This document shows positions 1 to 7,149 of a stretch of 64,000 nt of DNA, piece by piece (within the stretch, counting starts at the first letter, position 1; each line of letters begins with the position of its first letter). A program made the translations under genes and the position numbers. The DNA comes from JBDHAC01 sp039588215 (GTDB lineage Bacteria; Gemmatimonadota; Gemmatimonadetes; Palauibacterales; Palauibacteraceae), in NCBI GenBank assembly GCA_039588215.1, contig JBDHAD010000004.1:1-64000 (forward strand), in the 5' to 3' direction. The notes under the pieces were generated by a model. It did not search any database and was not told the DNA's origin. It worked only from the letters and a program-made list of their open reading frames with translations.

Positions 1-2
1 GG

Positions 3-1886
3 GATCCCTCGATCCCACTTCGCGATGACATCAGCACTGACGAGATCACCCCCGGGTGGGTGTGCTACCACTACGATGACACGCTCGGTCAGTATCCGTA
101 CGTGGGTCTGCAGTGCGACGGGCAGCTCCCGATAGGGAAGGGCGACGTCGCCGGGGGAGGCTTCGTGGCCTCGGTATCCGGACGGCGCCGTGGAAAGGGC
201 TCCAGCCGTGAGGCCGCGCCATACGCGGAGCGGGCCGCGGGCATACGCGTCGTAATAGCCGAGAACATCGAGCGGATCTACGGAGAGAACTGCGCGAATC
301 TGGGCATACTCGCATCCACGGATTTCTCGCTGATCGATGCGATCCGGAAGGGAGAGGAGATCCCCCTCGAGGCGTTCATCGGCGACGCCAGTCCGATTCA
401 GCGGGATATCATCGAATACGGCGGCCTGCTCGAATACGCCGTGGCCCGGCTGCAGGGTTTGGTTCGCGAGCCGGAGATCACGACGTCACCGGACCGCCCG
501 CAGACGCTCGCCGAGAAAATCCTCGCGAAGCACTGGGTGCGGACGTTGGCCGGAGACGAGATCGGCGTTCCCGCCGTGGCTCCGGGTGACAGCGGCTTCG
601 TGAGGACGGATCTGCGGTTCTCGCACGAGTACGTCACCCCGATGGCTTCCACCTTCTGGGAGGATTTCGCCGGTGACGCGGGTCTGAACGACCCTGACAG
701 CATCGTCTTCTTCCGCGACCACCTCGCGTTCCTGGATCAAGTGATCACCGAAGAGCGGGTGCGTCTCGGGCTGCTCGATGCGGCCCACGCGCTGCACGAC
801 CGGCAGCGGGAGTTCGCGCAGGCGAAGGGGATCAAGCTGCATGGCGAGCTCGCGGATCGGGTCGGGAGCGAGGCGATCTGCCACGTGATGATACAGGACC
901 GGTACGCGTTACCCGGCCAGGTCGTGGTCGGGAGCGATTCGCACACGCCTCACTCCGGCTCACTCGGGTGCGTGGCGTTCGGCGTCGGTACCTCTGCGAT
1001 CGTGAACGCCTGGGCCACCAAGGACGTGCGGTTGGAGGTGCCCCAGTCGATCCTCGTTCATGTGACTGGACGGTTGCCCGAGAGCGTCACCGCAAAGGAC
1101 CTGATGCTCGAGGTGCTGCGGCACCCGGTGGTGAAGAGCGGAGAGGCGATCGCCAGAATCATCGAATACGTCGGCGAGGGTGTGCGGGCCCTCGGGATCG
1201 ACGAGCGCGCGACGCTCACGAACATGGCGGCCGAAGTCGGAGGTTTCACGGGGATCGTGGCCCCGGACGAAACGACGGTCGAGTGGTTGGCGGCCCGCCG
1301 CGGTCTCGACCCGGCCGAGTTGTGGGCCACGATCGAAGGCCTGGAGAGCGACGAAGGCGCGGAATACGCCGCGACGCTCGAGATCGACGCCTCCGGAATG
1401 GAACCGATGGTCGCCACGCCCGGTGACCCAGGTAACGGCATCGCGATCTCGCAGCTCGAGGGGGAAGTCCCGCTCGACATCGTGTTCATCGGCTCGTGCA
1501 CAGGGGCGAAGCGTACTGATTTCGATATGTACGCGCGCGTCGCGTCCGAGGCCCTCGCACGGGGAGAGAGAGTTGCCGAGGGGGTTCGGTGCATCGCCCA
1601 GTACGGTTCGATCGACGTGGAGGCCTACTGCCGGGAGAAGGGGTACGAGCAGCTTCTCGAGGATGCGGGGTTCGAGGTGTTGGCGCCCGGGTGCGGGGCC
1701 TGTATCAACGCGGGACCAGGCGTCAGCACGTCGCCCGATCAGGTCACCATCAGCTCGATCAACCGGAATTTTCCGGGCCGGAGCGGGCCGGGTAACGTGT
1801 ATCTGGCAAGCCCGCTCACGTGCATGGCCTCGGCGTTCGCGGGCCGAATCGTGGAGTACCGTTCGGCCGCTCCCGCGACCGTATAG
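3..1886 (+). CDS. Swivel-first aconitase/isopropylmalate dehydratase family protein (5' truncated)
   Basis: Iron-sulfur hydro-lyase of the aconitase/LeuCD superfamily, which isomerises 2- or 3-hydroxy acids through a dehydrated intermediate. The frame is already open at the window edge: the first visible residues include DDISTDEITP, the start of a LeuD-like swivel domain, so the true start lies upstream. The swivel domain continues to about visible residue 160 (motif GKGSSRE). A LeuC-like catalytic part follows, beginning near TLAEKI, with GSDSHTPHSGS, the cluster cysteine in GSCTGAK, and the CxxC pair in PGCGACINAG. All three 4Fe-4S ligands are present. Swivel before catalytic domains is the AcnB-like order, not the AcnA order. 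Substrate (isopropylmalate, homocitrate, citrate or methylcitrate) cannot be settled from sequence. The neighbouring operon is convergent and unrelated. Confidence 0.88.
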   Translation, partial: DPSIPLRDDISTDEITPGWVCYHYDDTLGQYPYVGLQCDGQLPIGKGDVAGGGFVASVSGRRRGKGSSREAAPYAERAAGIRVVIAENIERIYGENCANLGILASTDFSLIDAIRKGEEIPLEAFIGDASPIQRDIIEYGGLLEYAVARLQGLVREPEITTSPDRPQTLAEKILAKHWVRTLAGDEIGVPAVAPGDSGFVRTDLRFSHEYVTPMASTFWEDFAGDAGLNDPDSIVFFRDHLAFLDQVITEERVRLGLLDAAHALHDRQREFAQAKGIKLHGELADRVGSEAICHVMIQDRYALPGQVVVGSDSHTPHSGSLGCVAFGVGTSAIVNAWATKDVRLEVPQSILVHVTGRLPESVTAKDLMLEVLRHPVVKSGEAIARIIEYVGEGVRALGIDERATLTNMAAEVGGFTGIVAPDETTVEWLAARRGLDPAELWATIEGLESDEGAEYAATLEIDASGMEPMVATPGDPGNGIAISQLEGEVPLDIVFIGSCTGAKRTDFDMYARVASEALARGERVAEGVRCIAQYGSIDVEAYCREKGYEQLLEDAGFEVLAPGCGACINAGPGVSTSPDQVTISSINRNFPGRSGPGNVYLASPLTCMASAFAGRIVEYRSAAPATV

Positions 1887-1917
1887 GCCGCAGCCGGGCC
1901 GTCTCGCACCAACGAGG

Positions 1918-3381
1918 CTAGGCGGCAGCGCTCCGACCGGAGTCGCTTGTCTGATCTCGCGCATCTCCCGGGCTGGAGAAGCCATGCCGCCGCATCTCAC
2001 CCCAGTGCGTGAGCCCTCGTAAGGCGTTGAAGAAACCTCGCAACCGCCACAGTACCGTAAGCTGCCGATACCCGAATGGCTCCAAGAAGGCGTACAGGAG
2101 GAGGCGGGCGAAGTCGCGGGGCCGCTCGTAGACCCTGAACGTCGCCTCTTCGAGTATCACGGCCCAGATGCTCAGCATCATCTGGTAGCCGAGCGCCACG
2201 GCCAGGAAAAGCAGGGCGAAGTGAACATCCAAGGCTCCCGTCCATAGACCGGCCGCCGTGAGCAAATACCCGATGACCTCGACGACGGGTGCGAGCATCT
2301 CCCCGAAGAAGAAGAAGGGAATCGTGATGAGGCCGATGCGGCCGTAGCGGGGATTGAACAGCATCCGCCAGTGCGAGAGCATCGTGCGCACCAGACCCCG
2401 ATGCCAGCGCTCCCGCTGCCGACCCAGCGTTCGCAGGTCCGAGGGCACCTCGGTCCACGCGAGCGGGTCCGGGATGAAGGTGACCCGGTAGTCCTTGCCA
2501 CGCTCCTGCATCAGCTTGTGCAGCCTCACGACCAAATCCAGATCCTCCACCACGTTGCCGGTGGAGTAACCGCCGATGCGGAGCAGGTACTTGCGCTGAA
2601 ACAATCCGAAAGCCCCCGACACGATCAAGTTGCCGCCCAGACGGTTCCACCCCAGACGTCCGAACAGAAACGCGCGCAGATACTCGGGTACCTGCACGGC
2701 CGCCAGGAAGCGCTTCGAGAGTCCGGGCCGGGTGAGCCGAGCCCGTTTGATCTCGCACCCGTTCGCGACGCGAATCGTGCCCCCCGCGGCCACGATCTGC
2801 GAGTCGATCACGAACGTTCGAGCGAGCCGGATCAACGCATCCGGCATCATGATTGTGTCCGCATCGACCGCCACCACTAGCGGATAGCGGGCGGCGTTGA
2901 TCGCGGCGTTCAGCGCGTCCGCCTTGCCCCCGTTGTCCTTGTCGATCAGCAGCAGGGTAGGGGCTCGCCGGGAGCGGTAGTACGCGTGCACCGGCGCCGT
3001 GTCTATACGTTGAGGGATGGCAGGAGGCACCTCGTACAGGTCGAACGCTTCGTGCAGGCACGCGAGCGTCACGTCCCGCGACCCGTCGTTGACCACGATC
3101 ACCTCGTGCAGCGGGTACTGGAGCGCCAGCTGTGCCCTCACGCTGTCCACGATGCCGGCCTCCATGTTGTACGCGGGCACCAGGACGGAGATCGGTGGCA
3201 GGGCCTCAGACGAGATATATCGCGTGATGTTGTCGCTATGCGTGATCTTCCAGTGGTTCCACAGCTCCGGGATCGAGAGCAGGATGAGCAAAGCGTAGAA
3301 CGAGTTGAGGATGATGAAATAGACGATGATCAGCTCATCGCCCGCACCGACGATACGAGTCAGAGGTTCCACGTCGGTCAA
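1918..3381 (-). CDS. Membrane glycosyltransferase, family GT2 (BcsA/HAS-like)
   Basis: Processive-type inverting glycosyltransferase of 487 residues, probably making or extruding a cell-surface polysaccharide at the inner membrane. One N-terminal membrane segment (about 17-40) precedes a GT-A domain with VLVPAYN, the nucleotide-sugar DAD motif in VAVDADT, the catalytic VEDLD, and the QxxRW-type motif QRERWHRG. Several C-terminal hydrophobic helices follow (about 345-420). The start is a TTG five bases after the stop of the HEAT-repeat gene, so translation is probably coupled; a GTG three codons in is an alternative. It is the last gene of a three-gene operon with a receiver-array protein and a HEAT-repeat protein, a set that suggests regulated exopolysaccharide synthesis. 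The polymer is unknown. Confidence 0.9.
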   Translation of the reverse strand: MTDVEPLTRIVGAGDELIIVYFIILNSFYALLILLSIPELWNHWKITHSDNITRYISSEALPPISVLVPAYNMEAGIVDSVRAQLALQYPLHEVIVVNDGSRDVTLACLHEAFDLYEVPPAIPQRIDTAPVHAYYRSRRAPTLLLIDKDNGGKADALNAAINAARYPLVVAVDADTIMMPDALIRLARTFVIDSQIVAAGGTIRVANGCEIKRARLTRPGLSKRFLAAVQVPEYLRAFLFGRLGWNRLGGNLIVSGAFGLFQRKYLLRIGGYSTGNVVEDLDLVVRLHKLMQERGKDYRVTFIPDPLAWTEVPSDLRTLGRQRERWHRGLVRTMLSHWRMLFNPRYGRIGLITIPFFFFGEMLAPVVEVIGYLLTAAGLWTGALDVHFALLFLAVALGYQMMLSIWAVILEEATFRVYERPRDFARLLLYAFLEPFGYRQLTVLWRLRGFFNALRGLTHWGEMRRHGFSSPGDARDQTSDSGRSAAA

Positions 3382-3386
3382 CCGGG

Positions 3387-4502
3387 CTAGGCGGCCTGTG
3401 GCGCCATCGCCACCTCGGTGAAGTCGACGACGCTTGGCCCGCTGTATTCGGCGACAGCCGCGTCATCGAGCCTGAGCACGTACTGCGCCATCTCGTGGGC
3501 GTAGCGGTCCTCGTCGGCCCGCACGTCGCGCAACACCCGCAGCCCCACATCCCCGAGCCTACGCAGAGCCAGCGCGGACCGTAGCCTCACCCACCAGCTG
3601 GGATCACGCAGCATCCTGTCGAGTGCCGCCGCCGTTCCGCAGTCTCCGATCGCGCCGATTCCGGCTGCGGCTTGCGCCCGCACCTGCCAGTCCGGGTCCT
3701 CGATGAGAGACAGCAAGGTGGCGTTGCTGGACGGGTGCGGAAACTGACCGAGCGTCCGCGCGACGGCGATCCGCACCTCGAGGTCCGGACTGTCAGCATG
3801 CGCGAGCACGTAGTCGAGAAAACTGGGAACACCGAGCTCACCGACCAGATCCAGCAGGATCCGGAGCTCCTTCGGATCCCGCGGTGTCGCGAGCCGCTCC
3901 GCAATGATGCGGAGGTCGAATCCAGGCGCCGTCGCGAGGACTTCGAGCGGGTATCTGCGCGCTACGGACCGCGACGCCTCGGCGAGCTTGAGCGTGCGCT
4001 CGACCAGCCGGGGACTCTGCAAGCGCTTGAGCACCGCCACCGTGGCCAGCCGCACCATGCGGTTTGGGTCGGTGATCAACGTCTCCAGCACACGCAGATC
4101 CTCGGGCATCGCGACGATGACGAAGGCATTCGCGGCGGCGAGCCGCCGCCACCAGAGCCGCGACGTCGCCCGCGTACGCACCCGGCTGAACCACGCCGTG
4201 TCACGCAGGTCGCTCAGGAGGAACTCCAACCGGTCACCGGCGACCTGCGAGTTGAGCCGCTGGAGCGTCTCCATGACCACCTCGAAGTCCGCGGCATCGA
4301 CCGCATCGAGGAAGCCCTGCCCGCCGTCCTTCCGCAGCAGCCACCGGTGGGCGGCCCGCAGCAGTTCCTCCGTCTCTCGCCGTGTTCTCGCGCGGTGCCA
4401 CGCTCGAAACGTACGTGCGATAATCAGCGTCACGAGCAAAAGGACGACGAAAGCCGCCTGGCCGATCGCGAACAGTCCGAGCACGAACGTGCTCACGCGC
4501 AC
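3387..4502 (-). CDS. HEAT-repeat protein with N-terminal membrane anchor
   Basis: A 371-residue protein with one N-terminal hydrophobic segment (about 5-30) followed by a basic stretch. A long alpha-helical repeat region then carries HEAT/PBS-lyase-like units such as DPDWQVRAQAAAGIG and DPSWWVRLRSALALRRLG. Such domains are scaffolds for protein contacts; no catalytic motif is seen. The first GTG (4502) overlaps the upstream receiver gene by 10 bases. A second GTG two codons later gives a GTGA start/stop overlap and is an equally good start. The next gene is a GT2 glycosyltransferase five bases downstream. By context it is probably an accessory or regulatory scaffold of the glycosyltransferase, but its partner is inferred, not shown. 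Confidence 0.85.
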   Translation of the reverse strand: MRVSTFVLGLFAIGQAAFVVLLLVTLIIARTFRAWHRARTRRETEELLRAAHRWLLRKDGGQGFLDAVDAADFEVVMETLQRLNSQVAGDRLEFLLSDLRDTAWFSRVRTRATSRLWWRRLAAANAFVIVAMPEDLRVLETLITDPNRMVRLATVAVLKRLQSPRLVERTLKLAEASRSVARRYPLEVLATAPGFDLRIIAERLATPRDPKELRILLDLVGELGVPSFLDYVLAHADSPDLEVRIAVARTLGQFPHPSSNATLLSLIEDPDWQVRAQAAAGIGAIGDCGTAAALDRMLRDPSWWVRLRSALALRRLGDVGLRVLRDVRADEDRYAHEMAQYVLRLDDAAVAEYSGPSVVDFTEVAMAPQAA

Positions 4503-5689
4503 CCCCCCATCTCGACAAGGCGCTGAATTCTCGCGAGAAGGATGGGCAAACGGATGGGCTTGACCACGTAGTCGAAGGCTCCGCTCTGAAAGGCGAGGAT
4601 CTGTGCGGCTTCGCTGCCGTCGACGCTGAGAACGACGAAGCGGAGATCATCCGTGCCGTACCGCCCTCGCTCCCGGATGAGGTGGACACCGTCCAACCCG
4701 GCGAGCTCCGGCTCCAGGACTACGACCGGCCGTTGATCCCCGGTCTGCATCGCCGACAGCCATTTTGAAGCCTCCCAGCCGTCGGCGAACACCAGCACGC
4801 GAAGTCCCTGATTCGCCAGCGCGTATTCCAGCATCTCCAGGAACAGCGGATCGTCCTGGAGAAGGATCACGTTCGGCACTTCTCCAAAGACAGCGCGCGG
4901 CGTCTTTTCCGCCAATGACACGGACGCGCTCACCTCACCGGTCGCGAGTCGCACCTCTCTACGCGCGAGAAGTCCGGGTAGCCGTGCGCGCAGCTGCTCG
5001 CCGAAATCCTTCTTCGGCAGAATCGCGTCGGCGCCGGCCCGAAGCGCCTCGATTTCGAACGGAGCGTCCTTGCGACCCACGAAGAGCAGAACCGGAAGGG
5101 CGCTCCAGCGCTCGGAAGCGCGCACTGCCCGCACCAACGGCAAGGGTCCGGAGCCCGGAAGGTTGCGGCCCAAGAGAAGCACCAGGGGAGAGAGATCATC
5201 CAGCTTGTCGAACAGACTCGCCGGGTTGGACAGTGAGTGCACGTCACACCCGGCCTCACACAATACGGTCCCGAGATCCTCTCGGAAGGAAGTATCCCGG
5301 TCGACGACCAGGACGCGAGCATCGTCCATGAGCGAGCGATGACGCGCGTCGTTCCAGGAATCGATGAGATCTTGCGCCTCGGGTCTCCCCGATAGGTAGA
5401 GGGTGGCGCCAGCCCCGGCCGCCGCTACTCGACCTGCCGTCGAGCCACTGGCCGCGAAGACCACGAGCGGCACGTCGGGCGCCAATTCGGCGAAGCGACC
5501 CACCATCTCCGAGGTCCGCGCCGCTGTCCCCAGTCCCTCGAGCGAGATCAGCTCGAACGGACGGGTGGCCAAGCGCTCGAGCGCCTCGTCCGGCGCCTCG
5601 AACGTCTCGACTTCCCAATGTTCCAGCCGCGCTCGGGTCGCCACGCGCTTGGCGAACTCCGCATCACGATCGACCAAAAGGGTGCGCAC
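4493..5689 (-). CDS. Triple receiver-domain protein lacking all three phospho-acceptor Asp residues
   Basis: A 398-residue protein made of three CheY-like receiver domains (about 1-118, 123-243, 272-395) with no output domain. The beta-1 acidic residues are kept (LLVDRD, VVVDRD, LLQDDP). The aspartate expected at the end of beta-3 is replaced in every domain: Glu51 (LISLEGLG), Gly174 (LLLGRNLP) and Glu326 (VVVLEPELAGLDG). The beta-5 lysine is present in domains 2 and 3 (LPKKD, VVKP) but not in domain 1. Glu at this site can mimic phosphorylation in studied receivers, so domains 1 and 3 may be locked or act as protein-contact modules. The start is GTG. It is first in the operon with the HEAT and GT2 genes and probably controls them. 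Confidence 0.87.
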   Translation of the reverse strand: MRTLLVDRDAEFAKRVATRARLEHWEVETFEAPDEALERLATRPFELISLEGLGTAARTSEMVGRFAELAPDVPLVVFAASGSTAGRVAAAGAGATLYLSGRPEAQDLIDSWNDARHRSLMDDARVLVVDRDTSFREDLGTVLCEAGCDVHSLSNPASLFDKLDDLSPLVLLLGRNLPGSGPLPLVRAVRASERWSALPVLLFVGRKDAPFEIEALRAGADAILPKKDFGEQLRARLPGLLARREVRLATGEVSASVSLAEKTPRAVFGEVPNVILLQDDPLFLEMLEYALANQGLRVLVFADGWEASKWLSAMQTGDQRPVVVLEPELAGLDGVHLIRERGRYGTDDLRFVVLSVDGSEAAQILAFQSGAFDYVVKPIRLPILLARIQRLVEMGGCA

Positions 5690-5987
5690 GTGTCACGATC
5701 CAATCCTCTGTAGGGTCGGGGATCAACCTGACCGAGCAAGGCCACCGTTTCCGATTCTCTTCATGTAGCAAGGCCGGGGCCCGGATGGCATGGGGCGGCC
5801 GAAGGGTCCAGGAGTGGTGTAGGCGACTATCGATAAATGAGTTGCATGACACAATCTGGTGTGGAGCCCCCCATACCAGATGTGCGTGGGGTTGATCGGC
5901 CTTGCATATCGCGGAAAGTGGGTAGTCTACACCGGTTAAGCCGATCTCGGGAGGAGATCCCGTCCCAGGCACTCAACCGGGGAGTAC
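5690..5987. other. Gene-free region with two strong hairpins, upstream of the receiver-HEAT-GT2 operon
   Basis: No convincing coding frame. Both flanking genes read on the minus strand, so this segment holds the end of the enolase-superfamily gene transcript and the promoter or leader of the receiver gene. A hairpin with 11-bp arms (5854-5864 and 5871-5881, one G-T pair, 6-nt loop) lies about 165 bases before the GTG. A second composite element (arms 5932-5940 and 5972-5980) encloses a perfect 6-bp hairpin (5943-5948 and 5954-5959). Neither is followed by a clear T-run on the minus strand, so a terminator is not certain. A structured leader or operators are alternatives. Confidence 0.5.
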
Positions 5988-7097
5988 CTAACCGGGAACA
6001 TCCAAACACGGATCGCCGAGCACCTCCATTCGAGGCTCGACCCCGAGGCCGGGCTCGGTAGAAGCCGACATGCGTCCGTTATGCCTCAGGGGGGCGCCCG
6101 CCGCCGAGCTCACGCTCACGTAGCTGTTGAAGTCGGTGGCCGTGAACAGAAACTCGGGGGGAGTGCTGTGAGCGAGGTGCGCGATGGCGGCCGTCGTAAC
6201 GTCGCCGCCCCAGGAGTCTTCGAGAGTCATCGCGAGCCCGAGCGTGATGCAAAGGTCCCGCGCCTGCCGGGCCTTCGTGAGCCCGCCGAACTTGCTGATC
6301 TTGATGTTGACCACGTCCATGGCCAGGTCGGAGTGCGCCCGGAGGAGCGAGGGAACGTCGATGATACTTTCGTCGAGCACGAACGGGTGGTCGGTGTGGT
6401 GTCGCCGGATGGAGAGGCATTCCTCATAGCTCGAGCAGGGTTGCTCGATGTACACGTCGATGTCTCGCACCGCGCGCACGACCCGAGCCGCCTGGTGCCG
6501 AAGCCACCCGGTGTTCGCATCGGCCACGAGGACATCGCCGGGCTCCAGCACCCGCGACACCGAGCGAATCCGCTCGACATCCTCGGCCGGATCCGAGCCG
6601 ACCTTGAGCTGGAACCTGCGGTAGCCCTCCGCACGGTACCCGGCGACCCTGGCCGCCATGTCGTCGGGGGACTCCTGTGAGATGGCGCGGTAGAGAACGA
6701 AGTCGTCGCCGTACCGCCCACCCAGCAGCGTGCATACCGGGAGCCCCGCCGCCTTGCCGAGGATGTCCCAGCACGCCATGTCCACGGGCGATTTTACATA
6801 CGGGTGGCCCTTCAAGGCCGCATCCATGCGCCGGTTCAGCCGGGCGAGTTGCGTGGGGTCTTCCCCGATGAGGTGCGGAGCGAGTTCCTCCAGCCCGGCG
6901 CGGACCCCGCCGCCGTACGCCGGCAGATAGAACGGGCCGAGGGGACATGCTTCACCCCAACCCTCGACGCCCGCATCGGTCTGCACCCGCACGATGGTGC
7001 TGTCGAACACCGAGACGGACTTGCCGCCCGACCAGTTGTAGCTGCCCTCGTGCAGCGGCAGGTCGACGCGATAGGCGGTGATGCGGGAGATCTTCAT
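5988..7097 (-). CDS. Enolase-superfamily enzyme (mandelate racemase/muconate lactonizing group)
   Basis: A 369-residue member of the divalent-metal enolase superfamily, which abstracts the alpha-proton of a carboxylate. The N-terminal capping domain (about 1-125) starts MKISRITAYRV. The barrel domain holds metal ligands in VADANTG (Asp), YIEQP (Glu) and VLDES (Asp), a base-bearing strand NIKISKFGG, and LEDSWGG near the end. The usual KxK motif reads QLKVG, so only the second lysine is kept; this form occurs in hydroxyproline dehydratase/betaine epimerase-like members. I chose the ATG at 7097 because residues upstream in the frame do not look like the family. It lies 52 bases after the formate dehydrogenase gene on the same strand and may be co-transcribed. 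The substrate is unknown. Confidence 0.85.
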   Translation of the reverse strand: MKISRITAYRVDLPLHEGSYNWSGGKSVSVFDSTIVRVQTDAGVEGWGEACPLGPFYLPAYGGGVRAGLEELAPHLIGEDPTQLARLNRRMDAALKGHPYVKSPVDMACWDILGKAAGLPVCTLLGGRYGDDFVLYRAISQESPDDMAARVAGYRAEGYRRFQLKVGSDPAEDVERIRSVSRVLEPGDVLVADANTGWLRHQAARVVRAVRDIDVYIEQPCSSYEECLSIRRHHTDHPFVLDESIIDVPSLLRAHSDLAMDVVNIKISKFGGLTKARQARDLCITLGLAMTLEDSWGGDVTTAAIAHLAHSTPPEFLFTATDFNSYVSVSSAAGAPLRHNGRMSASTEPGLGVEPRMEVLGDPCLDVPG

Positions 7098-7149
7098 CCG
7101 GTCGCCAGCCGACGTTTGCACTCCTCGGACAGCAGCGCTCGAGGTGTGC

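Noticed and set aside
5837..6061. 74-codon plus-strand frame near the hairpins
   Set aside because: Overlaps the end of the enolase-superfamily gene and the hairpin sequences; no ribosome site or protein-like character.
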